A model generated the notes under the pieces. It was given only the letters and a program-made list of their open reading frames with translations. It did no database searches and was not told the DNA's origin. The position numbers were made by a program, and so were the translations under genes. 64,000 bases of DNA from Cellulomonas sp. NTE-D12. GTDB lineage: Bacteria; Actinomycetota; Actinomycetes; Actinomycetales; Cellulomonadaceae. The stretch lies in NCBI RefSeq assembly GCF_027923705.1, contig NZ_AP026442.1:3410001-3474000 (forward strand), in the 5' to 3' direction. This document shows positions 33,869-41,799 of the stretch, one piece after another (within the stretch, counting starts at the first letter, position 1; each line of letters starts with the position of its first letter).

Positions 33869-35091
33869 TCGTTCTCCCCCCGCACCCCGGCCAGCGGCAG
33901 CCGGGCGTGCACCACCACCCCGCCGCTCGGGGCGTCACCGATGCTGACCTCACCGTCGTACATCGCGAGCCGCTCGCGCATGCCCCGCAGACCGCGGCCG
34001 ATGCCGTCGCCGTCGTGCCGCAGCCCCGGACCCGTGTCGTGCACCGTCACGTCCGCGGCCACCTCGGTCCAGCGCACCTGCACGTCCGCCCGGGTACCCG
34101 GACCGGCGTGCTTGAGCACGTTGGTCAGGCTCTCCTGCACCACCCGGTAGAGCACCAGCTGCGCACCGGCCGGCAGGTCGGTGGGCGGCTCACCGTCGCG
34201 GTGCAGCACCACCTCCACGCCGGCACCGCGCACCTGGGCGACCAGGGTGTCCAGGTCGGCGACCCCCGGCGTCGGGGCTGTGGGCGGCTGGTCCGGCGCC
34301 TCGGAGCTGAGCACGCCGAACAGCCGGCGCAGCTCGGCCAGCGAGCCCCGCGCGGTGGAGGCGATCGCCTCGAGTGCGTCGGTGGTCGGTCCGGGCGGGG
34401 AACCGGCGGCGTACCGGGCGCCGTCGGCCTGGCGCACGACGATGGACAACGAGTGGGCGATCACGTCGTGCAGCTCCCGCACGATGCGGGCCCGCTCCTC
34501 CGCCGCCGCGAGCTCCCGCGCCTGGGCCTGCTCGTGCTCGAGCCGCTCGGCGCGGTCCGCGAGGGCCTGCCGCTCCGCGATCCGGCTCCGCGTCAGGTCG
34601 CCGAACAGCCACGCGGCGACCACCATCGACCACCCGAGCAGGGCGATGGTCAGCCGCGCCAGCGGGGTCTCGGCCGACGTCGCCACCAGGTGGCCGCGCA
34701 CCGCCAGCCCGGCCATGCCGAGGATCGCGATGGTCAGCCCGGCGCGCGACGCCCACCGCGGGGCGTGCGCCGCGAGAGCCGCGACCATCAGCAGCACCGC
34801 GACCTGCCCCACCACCACGCCCATGCCGGAGAACAGCTGCACCAGGCAGACGACCACCATCACGGCGGCCGCCGGCACGGGACGCGTGCGCCGCCACACC
34901 AGCGGCAGCACCAGTCCCACCGAGACGGCGGCCGTGGCGACGCGGTCGATGGACGGCTGCCGGAGGGCGACCGCGACGAAGGGCAGCACGGCGAACAGGC
35001 TGATCACCGCCGCGATCAGCGCGTCGACGGGCAGCACGTGCACGCGCAGCCACCGGTACAACCGGCTCCCCGACGACACCCCCGTGCTCAC
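33865..35091 (-). CDS. Sensor histidine kinase (HisKA_3 type)
   Basis: 408 residues. Four to six N-terminal membrane helices ('VDALIAAVISLFAVLPFVAV' to 'LARLTIALLGWSMVVAAWLF') form a membrane-embedded sensor without a clear extracellular domain. A short coiled coil leads to the phospho-acceptor His208 in 'RIVRELHDVIAHSLSIVVRQ', the HisKA_3 H-box. The N box is 'VLYRVVQESLTNVLKHAGPG' and the G box region 'HDTGPGLRHDGDGIGRGLRG'. It pairs with the LuxR-type regulator that follows. Start GTG at 35091, 6 nt behind a TAGGGT box. The signal is unknown; such intramembrane sensors often respond to envelope stress or antibiotics. Confidence 0.93.
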   Translation of the reverse strand: MSTGVSSGSRLYRWLRVHVLPVDALIAAVISLFAVLPFVAVALRQPSIDRVATAAVSVGLVLPLVWRRTRPVPAAAVMVVVCLVQLFSGMGVVVGQVAVLLMVAALAAHAPRWASRAGLTIAILGMAGLAVRGHLVATSAETPLARLTIALLGWSMVVAAWLFGDLTRSRIAERQALADRAERLEHEQAQARELAAAEERARIVRELHDVIAHSLSIVVRQADGARYAAGSPPGPTTDALEAIASTARGSLAELRRLFGVLSSEAPDQPPTAPTPGVADLDTLVAQVRGAGVEVVLHRDGEPPTDLPAGAQLVLYRVVQESLTNVLKHAGPGTRADVQVRWTEVAADVTVHDTGPGLRHDGDGIGRGLRGMRERLAMYDGEVSIGDAPSGGVVVHARLPLAGVRGENE

Positions 35092-35097
35092 GCCCGA

Positions 35098-35103
35098 ACC
35101 CTA
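35098..35103 (-). promoter_or_regulatory. Leaderless-type -10 box of the two-component operon
   Basis: TAGGGT on the minus strand ends 6 nt before the GTG at 35091. Confidence 0.5.
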
Positions 35104-35164
35104 GAGCCGCGAGCGGGTGCGGCGGATCCTCCGGCTGGACGAGGCGGCCCCGCCGGGTACGCGC

Positions 35165-35233
35165 CGAGATGAGCACTTCCGCACCGAGGTGAGCACTTTG
35201 ATGTGCTCGTCTCGGTGCGAAGTGCTCATCTCG
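35165..35233. repeat. 69-nt hairpin element, copy 2
   Basis: Outer stem of 15 bp (35165-35179 with 35219-35233), one bulged C (35180), 8 bp (35181-35188 with 35211-35218), two G-T positions that would wobble-pair in plus-strand RNA, then 6 bp (35191-35196 with 35203-35208) around TTTGAT. About 31 pairs in all. Same arm and loop size as the element at 29853-29922. It lies between divergent genes, so it is not simply a terminator. Confidence 0.85.
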
Positions 35234-35245
35234 CCGGCCCGCGGG

Positions 35246-35251
35246 CAGGAT
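35246..35251 (+). promoter_or_regulatory. Leaderless-type -10 box
   Basis: CAGGAT ends 6 nt before the GTG at 35258. Confidence 0.4.
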
Positions 35252-35257
35252 GGCCGG

Positions 35258-35632
35258 GTGGACGACGAGCGAGTGGACGACGAGCGGGAGATCGCCGAGC
35301 TGACCCGTCTGGTGCGCGAGTTCAGCACCGAGCGGGACTGGGAGCAGTTCCACGACCCGAAGTCGCTGGTGCTGGCCGTGATGGGCGAGGTCGGCGAGCT
35401 CGCGGAGCTGTTCCAGTGGGTGCCGGCCGACGCCGCTGCGCAGCGGTTCACCGCCGACCCCCAGCGGCAGGCCCGCGCTGGCGAGGAGATGGCCGACGTG
35501 CTGATCTACCTGCTGCGGCTGGCGGACGTGCTGGGCGTCGACCTCGGCGAGACGACGCGCGCCAAGCTGGCGCTGAACCACCGCCGGTTCGTCGCCGACC
35601 AGGTGCGGGGCGTCGCGCCGGACAAGCGCTGA
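35258..35632 (+). CDS. MazG-like nucleotide pyrophosphohydrolase (dCTP pyrophosphatase type)
   Basis: 124 residues. All-alpha NTP pyrophosphohydrolase that would hydrolyse dCTP or modified nucleotides to the monophosphate, protecting the pool. The metal-binding EXXE and EXXD motifs are in 'VMGEVGELAELFQW' and 'GEEMADVLIYLLRLADVLG', and 'ERDWEQFHDPKSLVLAVM' is the conserved front of the fold. The start is uncertain: a 15-bp direct duplication (GTGGACGACGAGCGA-like) gives GTG at 35258 and again at 35273. The first fits the CAGGAT box. The ORF extends upstream through the hairpin element, but that part is not protein-like. Confidence 0.88.
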   Translation: MDDERVDDEREIAELTRLVREFSTERDWEQFHDPKSLVLAVMGEVGELAELFQWVPADAAAQRFTADPQRQARAGEEMADVLIYLLRLADVLGVDLGETTRAKLALNHRRFVADQVRGVAPDKR

Positions 35633-35660
35633 GGCCGTGACAGCGGGCGTGCCGCCTGCC

Positions 35661-35666
35661 TAGCGT
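35661..35666 (+). promoter_or_regulatory. Leaderless-type -10 box
   Basis: TAGCGT ends 5 nt before the ATG at 35672. Confidence 0.45.
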
Positions 35667-35671
35667 GACCC

Positions 35672-36253
35672 ATGCTGATCTACTCGATGGGCGTCTCGGT
35701 CGACGGGTTCACCGCGGACCGGGACGGCGACTTCCAGTGGTCCGTGCCGACCGACGAGCAGTTCACGGTGCACCTCGAGGAGGTGCGCAGCCTGGGCGTG
35801 CACCTGTGCGGCCGCAAGCTCTACGAGACGATGCTGGTCTGGGAGACGGACCCGTCGATGCGGGACGACGAGCTGCAGAGCGCCTTCGCCGATGCGTGGA
35901 CGGCCCTGCCGAAGGTCGTCTTCAGCCGCACGCTGACCAGCGTGCAGGGCAACGCCCGCCTCGCGACGGGATCGCTGGCCGAGGAGGTCGCCGCTGCCCG
36001 GGCCGCCACGGACAAGCACGTCGCGATCGGCGGCCCCGGTCTGGCTCGACAGGCCGTCGAGCTGGGGCTGGTCGACGAGTTCTGGATGTTCCGCAACCCC
36101 GTCGTGGTGGGCGGCGGCAACCCGTACCTGCCGGCGGTGGCGCAGCGCATCGAGCTGGACCTCGTCGAGACCCGGACCTTCGCCAACCGCGTCGTCTACG
36201 AGCGGTACCGCCGCACGCCGGGCCCCGTGGCCGGCGGCCCCAGCCCGGCCTAG
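35672..36253 (+). CDS. Dihydrofolate reductase-family (RibD C-terminal-like) protein
   Basis: 193 residues, single domain. Recognised from 'LIYSMGVSVDGFTADRDGDF', 'LGVHLCGRKLYETMLVW', 'LPKVVFSRTL' and the nucleotide-binding 'KHVAIGGPGLARQAVELGLV' followed by 'DEFWMFRNPVVVGGG'. The family shares the NADPH-binding DHFR fold and is related to riboflavin-pathway reductases, but these stand-alone members have no settled substrate. Start ATG at 35672. The next gene begins 9 bases after the stop with its own TAGCCT box. Confidence 0.88.
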   Translation: MLIYSMGVSVDGFTADRDGDFQWSVPTDEQFTVHLEEVRSLGVHLCGRKLYETMLVWETDPSMRDDELQSAFADAWTALPKVVFSRTLTSVQGNARLATGSLAEEVAAARAATDKHVAIGGPGLARQAVELGLVDEFWMFRNPVVVGGGNPYLPAVAQRIELDLVETRTFANRVVYERYRRTPGPVAGGPSPA

Positions 36254-36256
36254 CCT
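36251..36256 (+). promoter_or_regulatory. Leaderless-type -10 box overlapping the previous stop codon
   Basis: TAGCCT begins with the TAG stop of the preceding gene (36251-36253) and ends 6 nt before the GTG at 36263. Confidence 0.5.
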
Positions 36257-36262
36257 GACGCC

Positions 36263-36880
36263 GTGGCCCGCTACCTGGACGTCCACCCCACCACCCCGCA
36301 GCCGCGGCTGATCGCACAGGTGGTGGCGATGCTCCGCGACGACGCCCTGATCGCGTACCCGACCGACTCGATGTACGCCCTCGGCGCCCGGTTGGACAAC
36401 CACGACGGTGCCGAGCGCATCCGCCGCATCCGGCACCTCGACGACCAGCACCACTTCACGCTGATGTGCGCCGACTTCGCGCAGCTGGGGCAGCTGGTGC
36501 ACCTGGACAACAACGAGTTCCGGGCGATCAAAGCGGCGACACCCGGCCCCTACACGTTCATCCTCAAGGCGACCCCCGAGGTGCCGCGGCGGCTGGCGCA
36601 CGCCAAGAAGCGGTCGGTCGGCGTGCGCATCCCGGACCACCCGGTCGCGCTGGCGATCCTGCACGAGCTGGGCGAGCCGCTGCTGTCGTCGTCCCTGCTG
36701 ATGCCGGGCACGGAGTGGCCGCTGACCGAGGGGTGGCAGGTCAAGGAGGAGCTGGACGACCTGGTCGACGCCGTGGTGGACGGCGGCGACTGCGGCACCA
36801 CCCCGACCACGGTGGTCGACTGGACGTCCGGCGAGCCCGAGATCGTCCGCGTCGGCGCGGGCGACCCCGACCGGTTCTGA
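36263..36880 (+). CDS. Sua5/YciO/YrdC-family protein (YciO-like)
   Basis: 205 residues, one YrdC-like domain. 'DDALIAYPTDSMYALGARLD' is the nucleotide/carbonate-binding start of the fold. 'FTLMCADFAQLGQLVHLDNN', 'TPGPYTFILKATPEVPRRLA', 'RSVGVRIPDHPVALAIL' and 'LGEPLLSSSL' follow in order. Family members make threonylcarbamoyl-AMP for tRNA modification; the YciO branch, which this resembles by its length and by lacking the C-terminal Sua5 domain, has weaker or different activity. Whether this genome has a separate TsaC cannot be told. Start GTG at 36263. Confidence 0.87.
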   Translation: MARYLDVHPTTPQPRLIAQVVAMLRDDALIAYPTDSMYALGARLDNHDGAERIRRIRHLDDQHHFTLMCADFAQLGQLVHLDNNEFRAIKAATPGPYTFILKATPEVPRRLAHAKKRSVGVRIPDHPVALAILHELGEPLLSSSLLMPGTEWPLTEGWQVKEELDDLVDAVVDGGDCGTTPTTVVDWTSGEPEIVRVGAGDPDRF

Positions 36881-36883
36881 TCG

Positions 36884-37429
36884 ATGCGCCACGCGACCGA
36901 CGACGAGAGCCGATCCGGGCGCTACGTCGCGGTGGTGGGTCCGTCGGTGTGCACCCGCGTGCAGCAGGACGTGGCCGAGCGGCTGGGCCGGGCGCTGGCG
37001 GAGCGTGGTGACGTGGTGCTCTGCGGCGGTGGCGACGGGGTGATGGCAGCCGTCGCCCGGGGGGCGACGGAGTCCGGCGGGGTGGTCGTCGGGATCCTGC
37101 CCGGCGACGACCGGCACGCCGCGAACCCGTGGGTGACGATCGCCCTGGCCACCGGGCTGGGCGAGCTGCGCAACGGGCTGATCGTGCGGGCAGCCGACGC
37201 GGTGGTCGCCGTCGGCGGCAGCTGGGGCACGTTGAGCGAGGTGGCGATGGCGACCCGGACCGGTGTTCCGGTGGTGTCGCTGGACGGGTGGACTCCGGCG
37301 GTGGCCGGTACCTCCGCCGCGCAGGACGGCGTACCGGGACCGGTCGAGGCCGGCACGGTCGACGAGGCCCTGGCCACGCTGGACCGGCTGCTGAGGGTCA
37401 GGCGCGACGGGGTGCAGCTGCACGGGTGA
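36884..37429 (+). CDS. TIGR00725/LOG-like Rossmann protein
   Basis: 181 residues. It contains a SLOG-type nucleotide-binding fold: 'YVAVVGPSVCTRVQQDVAER', 'GDVVLCGGGDGVMAAVARGA', 'VVVGILPGDDRHAANPWV' and 'ADAVVAVGGSWGTLSEVAMA', which carries the GGxxGTxxE motif. Proteins of this group are relatives of lysine decarboxylase-like LOG phosphoribohydrolases (cytokinin activation) and of nucleotide sensors, but the TIGR00725 branch is uncharacterised. The ATG at 36884 lies 3 bases after the preceding stop, so the two genes may be co-transcribed. Confidence 0.82.
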   Translation: MRHATDDESRSGRYVAVVGPSVCTRVQQDVAERLGRALAERGDVVLCGGGDGVMAAVARGATESGGVVVGILPGDDRHAANPWVTIALATGLGELRNGLIVRAADAVVAVGGSWGTLSEVAMATRTGVPVVSLDGWTPAVAGTSAAQDGVPGPVEAGTVDEALATLDRLLRVRRDGVQLHG

Positions 37430-37510
37430 CGCGCGCTGACCGTCCGGACTTCCCGAAGGTCCTCCGCGCGGCCGATCATTCGGTCGACGGGATTCCAGGG
37501 GGTGATCCAC

Positions 37511-37936
37511 ATGGCCGTCAGGCTCTTCCGTCGCCGCGAGCGCATCCCCGCATGGGCCGCTGACATCGCCACCCTCGGCGCCGACGCGACCACACAGCTG
37601 CTGCGCCGCGTGCTTGTGCTGAGCCCCACGTACCTGGCGATCGACGCCTTCGAGATGCCCGGCACCGAGGCCTCGGCGGAACCGTTCCGTGCAGCCCTGC
37701 TCGAGCACTCCCCTGGTCGCCAGACGGGCATCCTCGTCCCCGTGTCCGACCACGGTCTGGTCGACGCGTTCTGCCGGTTCGCTCCGTACTCCGCCGACGC
37801 GGTCATCGGACGAACCGGCGCCGCAGACCTGATCGTCCAGTGCCTCGACGGCGAGACCGTCCTGATCGAGATGACGGACGAGGAGCTGCGGCTCACCGGG
37901 ATCGAGCTGACAGCGCTCTGGCGGCGGCTCGACTGA
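37511..37936 (+). CDS. Hypothetical protein
   Basis: 141 residues, not recognised. Basic N terminus (VRLFRRRERIPAW), then a compact alternating pattern: 'VLVLSPTYLAIDAFEMPGTE', 'GILVPVSDHGLVDAFCRF' and 'LIVQCLDGETVLIEMTDEEL'. No signal peptide, membrane segment or catalytic motif stands out. The ATG at 37511 is preferred over the GTG at 37502 because AGGGGGTGA is well spaced for it. It ends 15 bases before the convergent thiD gene. Confidence 0.6.
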   Translation: MAVRLFRRRERIPAWAADIATLGADATTQLLRRVLVLSPTYLAIDAFEMPGTEASAEPFRAALLEHSPGRQTGILVPVSDHGLVDAFCRFAPYSADAVIGRTGAADLIVQCLDGETVLIEMTDEELRLTGIELTALWRRLD

Positions 37937-37951
37937 CGCCTTCGGTCGGTG

Positions 37952-38758
37952 TCAGTCGGCCCAGAGGGCGTGGAAGTGGTGCACCGGGCCGTGGCCGTGA
38001 CCGATCTCCAGCTCGTCGGCGTGGCGCAGCGCCTCGGTCAGCCACGCCTTCGCGTCCCGGGCCGTGTCGAGCCACGTGTCCCGCTGCGGTCGCAGCGCGG
38101 CGAGCGCCGACGAGAGGGTGCAGCCGGTGCCGTGGGTGTTCCGGGTCGGGATGCGCGGCGCCTCGAGCAGCGTCGAACCGGTGGGCTCGGCGAGGACGTC
38201 GACCGCCGTCTCGCCGTCGAGGTGACCGCCCTTGAGCAGCACCCGCTCGGCGCCGAGCCCGCGGAGCGCAGCGGCCTGCGCGCGCATCTCGTCGACGTCG
38301 CGGGCCACCGGGCCGTCGAGCAGCACGGCGGCCTCGCCGAGGTTCGGCGTGATGACGGAGGCGAGCGGCAGCAGGGCCCGGACGGCCTCGACGGCGTCGT
38401 CGGCCAGGAGCCGGTCGCCGCTGGTGGCCACCATGACCGGGTCGAGGACGACGATCGGCGGCCGGTGCACCTCGAGGAAGCGCCCGACGGCGGTCGCGAC
38501 CGCCGCATCGGCCAGCATGCCGATCTTCACGGCATCGATCCGCACGTCCGCGACCAGGGTGTCCAGCTGCTGCGCGACGAACTCCGGCGGCACCACGTGC
38601 ACGCCGGTGACGCCGACGGTGCTCTGCGCGGTGAGCGCCGTGATCACGCTGGTGCCGAACGCGCCGAGGGCGCTGAAGGTCTTCAGGTCGGCCTGGATCC
38701 CGGCACCGCCGGACGGGTCGCTGCCGGCGATGGTCAGCGCCACCGGTGGGCGGCTCAC
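37952..38758 (-). CDS. thiD: Hydroxymethylpyrimidine/phosphomethylpyrimidine kinase
   Basis: Phosphorylates HMP and HMP-P to HMP-PP for thiamine synthesis. 268 residues, single ThiD domain. Key elements: 'ALTIAGSDPSGGAGIQADLK' (substrate loop), 'GTSVITALTAQSTVGVTGVH', 'DAVKIGMLADAAVATAV', 'VVLDPVMVATSGDRLL', 'SVITPNLGEAAVLLDG' and the anion-hole sequence 'TRNTHGTGCTLSSALAAL'. The start is GTG at 38758, overlapping the thiE stop by 4 nt (GTGA). It is the last gene of the cytX-thiM-thiE-thiD operon, which is controlled by a TPP riboswitch. Confidence 0.95.
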   Translation of the reverse strand: MSRPPVALTIAGSDPSGGAGIQADLKTFSALGAFGTSVITALTAQSTVGVTGVHVVPPEFVAQQLDTLVADVRIDAVKIGMLADAAVATAVGRFLEVHRPPIVVLDPVMVATSGDRLLADDAVEAVRALLPLASVITPNLGEAAVLLDGPVARDVDEMRAQAAALRGLGAERVLLKGGHLDGETAVDVLAEPTGSTLLEAPRIPTRNTHGTGCTLSSALAALRPQRDTWLDTARDAKAWLTEALRHADELEIGHGHGPVHHFHALWAD

Positions 38759-39579
38759 AGCACGAACCTCTGGGTGGGGACCCCGGCCCAGGCGTGGGGT
38801 CCGGCGGCCGCGTCGTCCGGCCCGGAGCCGGCAGCACCCGAACCGACCACGCCCCCGCCGACCGCATGCCCGCCGAGCGCACCGTCTTCCGCCGCACCCG
38901 CGCCGACCGCGCCGTCCCACGCCGCGCGCAGGGCCCGTGCCGCGGCGCCGACGTCCGGCTGCCCGCAGATCGCACTGATCACCGCGACCCCCGCGGCACC
39001 GGTCGCGGCCACCGCCGGCACGCGGTCCACCGTGATCCCGCCGATCGCCACGCACGGCCACGGGCTGGCGGCGGACAGCTCGCGCAGCCGCTCCAGCCCG
39101 CTGGCCGGTGCCGCGTCCGGCTTCGAGCCGGTGGGCCACACCGGTCCGACGCCGAGGTAGTCGAGGGCGTCCGCCGGCAGGGTGGTGGCGGTCTGGACGT
39201 GCGACGCGGTCTGCACGGACAGGCCCAGGTAGGCGTGCGGGCCGAGCAGGGCGCGGGCGTCGAGCACGTCGGCGTCGCCCTGGCCGACGTGGGCACCGTC
39301 GGCACCGATCGCCTGGACCAGGTGCACCCGGTCGTTGACCAGGAGCGGGACCCCGGTACCGGCCAGCTCGGCGACCAGGGCGCGACCGAGCACGACGAGG
39401 TCGGCGTCGTCGGCGTCCGGGTCGCGCAGCTGCACCACCGTGACGCCCGCGGCGACGGCCGCGGCGACCGTGGCCGGCACGCCGAAGGCGCCGCACTGGC
39501 CGGTGTCGGTGATCAGGTAGACCGACAGGTCGAGCGGCGCGCGGCCGCCGCCGGTGGTCCGGGGTCCGGTGCCGTCCAT
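38755..39579 (-). CDS. thiE: Thiamine-phosphate synthase with low-complexity C-terminal tail
   Basis: Joins HMP-PP and thiazole phosphate to thiamine phosphate. 274 residues; the ThiE barrel occupies about 16-220. Visible motifs: 'VYLITDTGQC', the substrate-binding 'VTVVQLRDPDADDADL', 'PLLVNDRVHLVQAIGADGAH', 'LGLSVQTASHVQ', 'DYLGVGPVWPTGSKPDA' and 'CVAIGGITVDRVPAVAATGA'. The final 50 or so residues are a Gly/Ala/Asp-rich tail (for example GGHAVGGGVVGSGAAGSG) that is absent from typical ThiE proteins of about 215 residues and is probably disordered. Its ATG shares one base with the thiM stop (TGATG). Confidence 0.94.
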   Translation of the reverse strand: MDGTGPRTTGGGRAPLDLSVYLITDTGQCGAFGVPATVAAAVAAGVTVVQLRDPDADDADLVVLGRALVAELAGTGVPLLVNDRVHLVQAIGADGAHVGQGDADVLDARALLGPHAYLGLSVQTASHVQTATTLPADALDYLGVGPVWPTGSKPDAAPASGLERLRELSAASPWPCVAIGGITVDRVPAVAATGAAGVAVISAICGQPDVGAAARALRAAWDGAVGAGAAEDGALGGHAVGGGVVGSGAAGSGPDDAAAGPHAWAGVPTQRFVL

Positions 39580-40385
39580 CAGCCCAGCTTCACCTCAGCC
39601 GCCAGGGTGTCGGGCGTCAGCAGGCTGAGCTCGTCGAGCAGCGCCGTGGCGAACCCGCCGGGACCGCGCGTGGTCAGCACCGCGTGGTCGGCGCTGACCG
39701 TCAGCATCGCCGTCGCCGCCGTCGCCGCCAGCAGCGGGTCGTCGACCGCGGCCGCGAAGCCGGCCATCAGCGCGCCGAGCGAGCAGCCGACGCCGGTGAC
39801 CCGCGTCAGCCACGCGTGCCCGTTGCTGACCAGCACCATGCGGTCGCCGTCGGTGAGGTGGTCCGTCGGCCCGCTGACCGCCACGACGGTCCCGCGCTCC
39901 CGCGCCACAGACCGCGCCACCTCCGCCGCCGCCTCCGGCGAGTCGGTCGCGTCGACGCCCTTGCCGCCGGCCCCGCCGGCAAGCGCGAGGATCTCCGAGG
40001 CGTTGCCACGCACGATCGTCGGCGACGACGCGCCGAGCAGCTCGATCGCCAGCTCGGTGCGCCAGCGCAGGCCGCCGGCGGCCACCGGGTCGAGCACCCA
40101 CGGCGTGCCGGCGTCGGCCGCTGCGGCCGCAGCGAGGCGCATGCCGTCGGTGGTGTCGTCGTACGGGGTGCCCAGGTTCACCAGGACGCCACCGGCGATC
40201 CGGGCGAACTCGCCGGCCTCGTGCGGGTTGTCCACCATGGCCGGTGCCGCCCCGGCGGCGAGCAGCAGGTTGGCGGTCCACTGCGCGACGACGATGTTGG
40301 TCAGGCACTGCACCAGCGGTGTCGTGTCGCGGAACGCCTCGAGCGCCTCGCCGACCGCAGCGGCGGTCACGGGCTGACGGGTCAT
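39579..40385 (-). CDS. thiM: Hydroxyethylthiazole kinase
   Basis: Salvage kinase phosphorylating hydroxyethylthiazole, 268 residues, ribokinase-like fold. Motifs: 'PLVQCLTNIVVAQWTANLLL', 'APAMVDNPHEAGEFARIAGG', 'WVLDPVAAGGLRWRTELAIE', 'IVRGNASEILALAGG', 'VVAVSGPTDHLTDGDRMVLV' and the catalytic 'VTGVGCSLGALMAGFAAA', where the cysteine is a ThiM hallmark. The ATG overlaps the cytX stop by 4 nt. Presence of thiM with cytX and no thiC/thiG here marks the operon as salvage rather than de novo synthesis. Confidence 0.95.
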   Translation of the reverse strand: MTRQPVTAAAVGEALEAFRDTTPLVQCLTNIVVAQWTANLLLAAGAAPAMVDNPHEAGEFARIAGGVLVNLGTPYDDTTDGMRLAAAAAADAGTPWVLDPVAAGGLRWRTELAIELLGASSPTIVRGNASEILALAGGAGGKGVDATDSPEAAAEVARSVARERGTVVAVSGPTDHLTDGDRMVLVSNGHAWLTRVTGVGCSLGALMAGFAAAVDDPLLAATAATAMLTVSADHAVLTTRGPGGFATALLDELSLLTPDTLAAEVKLG

Positions 40386-41794
40386 CGAGCACCCTCCTCG
40401 TCCTGCGCGACCAGCTCCGCCTCGGCGGGTGCCTCGTCGCGCGTCTCGTCGTACGTCGTCAGGTCGTCCGGCACGGCGGGGCCCCGCAGCAGCGGGCTGA
40501 CCAGGGCAGCCACCACCCCGGCCACCACGAAGGAGAACAGCGAGGCGCCCAGCCAGCTCGGCGCGGTGAAGTGCAGCGTCGAGCCCAGGTGCGACCAGAT
40601 GGGCACCCACCACGTCAGGGCACCGGGGTTGACCAGCTGGTAGGCGACGAACCCGGCAGCCCAGGCGATCAGCGTCGCCCACCGGGTGCGGCTCCCCGTG
40701 GACAGGTCCCAGCGCCCGCGGCGCAGCCAGAACCAGTCGACCAGCAGCACGCCGAGCAGCGGCACGAACACCGAGCCGATCAGCAGCAGGAAGCTCTCGT
40801 AGTCCGCGATGTTCAGGGCCACGGCGGCGACGGTGGACACCGCGCCGATCACCAGGGCCAGCACGCGGCGGTCCCAGCGGGGCCGCAGGTTCTGCACCGA
40901 GACCGCGGTGGAGTAGGTGTCGGCGAACGACTGGTCGAGCTCCCGGATGGTCAGCACGCCGAACACCAGGGCGCCCAGCGGCACCGCGATGAAGCTGCCG
41001 AAGATCTTGTCCGGGTCCCGGCCGGCGACCGTGACCAGGGCGAGCAGGCCCAGCGCGTAGCAGGCGAACTGCGTCACCGCGTAGCCGACGGAGGTCCCGA
41101 CGAACGCCTTGCGCGGCGTGTGCGAGTGCCGGGCGTAGTCCGCCACGAGCGGCACCCAGGAGACGGTCACGCCGATGACGGTGTCCACCGCCACCCAGAA
41201 GCCGTCCCAGCCGCCGTCGTTCAGCGCGGGCAGCGGGTGCCGCAGCAGCTGCACGGCCAGGTACGCCAGCGCCACCATCACGACGATGGTCACGTACTTG
41301 CGCAGCACGCGGATCCACGCCAGCGGCCGCAGCGCGAGGGCGGTGCTGAGCACGCCTGCCGCCACCGCATAGGCCCAGCGCGGCACGCCCGGCGCCAGCT
41401 GGCTCAGCGCCGTGCTGATGGTGACCAGCTCGAACGTGGTCCACCCGATCAGCTGGACGATGTTGAGCACCGTCGGCACGTACGACGCCCGGGTGCCGAA
41501 CAGGCCGCGGAGCAGCACCATCGACGGCGCACCGGTCCGGGCGCCCGGGATCGCGATCGCCCCGATGCCGAGCGACCCCAGCACGGTGCCGACGACCACC
41601 GCGACCAGCGCGGCGCCGAGCGACATGCCGGGGTCGGCGACGGGCACGAGCACGAAGATCGCGCCGGTGAACCCGAGCAGGCTCACGCCGAGGTTGCCCC
41701 ACAGGCCCAGCTGGTCGGCCAGCCCCAGCACCCGTGGTGCCGGTGCCTCGAGGGTCAGCGGCGCCTCGGTGGGACGGTCCTGAACTGCTGTCAT
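40382..41794 (-). CDS. cytX: NCS1-family permease, hydroxymethylpyrimidine transporter CytX
   Basis: 470 residues, about twelve membrane helices. Similar to cytosine/purine/thiamine permeases: 'LADQLGLWGNLGVSLLGFTG', 'GSLGIGAIAIPGARTGAPSM', 'LRGLFGTRASYVPTVLNIVQ', 'LIGWTTFELVTISTALSQL', 'WVPLVADYARHSHTPRKAFV' and 'IRELDQSFADTYSTAVSVQN'. Assignment as the HMP-uptake protein CytX rests on its place as first gene behind a TPP riboswitch and in front of thiM, thiE and thiD. The C-terminal 40 residues are acidic. The ribosome site (GGGAGG) is inside the 3' end of the riboswitch. Confidence 0.92.
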   Translation of the reverse strand: MTAVQDRPTEAPLTLEAPAPRVLGLADQLGLWGNLGVSLLGFTGAIFVLVPVADPGMSLGAALVAVVVGTVLGSLGIGAIAIPGARTGAPSMVLLRGLFGTRASYVPTVLNIVQLIGWTTFELVTISTALSQLAPGVPRWAYAVAAGVLSTALALRPLAWIRVLRKYVTIVVMVALAYLAVQLLRHPLPALNDGGWDGFWVAVDTVIGVTVSWVPLVADYARHSHTPRKAFVGTSVGYAVTQFACYALGLLALVTVAGRDPDKIFGSFIAVPLGALVFGVLTIRELDQSFADTYSTAVSVQNLRPRWDRRVLALVIGAVSTVAAVALNIADYESFLLLIGSVFVPLLGVLLVDWFWLRRGRWDLSTGSRTRWATLIAWAAGFVAYQLVNPGALTWWVPIWSHLGSTLHFTAPSWLGASLFSFVVAGVVAALVSPLLRGPAVPDDLTTYDETRDEAPAEAELVAQDEEGAR

Positions 41795-41799
41795 CGAAT

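Noticed and set aside
35117..35257. N-terminal extension of the pyrophosphohydrolase through the hairpin
   Set aside because: It would translate the palindrome into an unrelated peptide. The MazG fold starts after GTG 35258 and the promoter-like box lies within the extension.
39579..41702. 707-residue frame joining the cytX region to thiM
   Set aside because: The upstream part is a shadow of cytX; thiM has its own ATG at 40385 overlapping the cytX stop.
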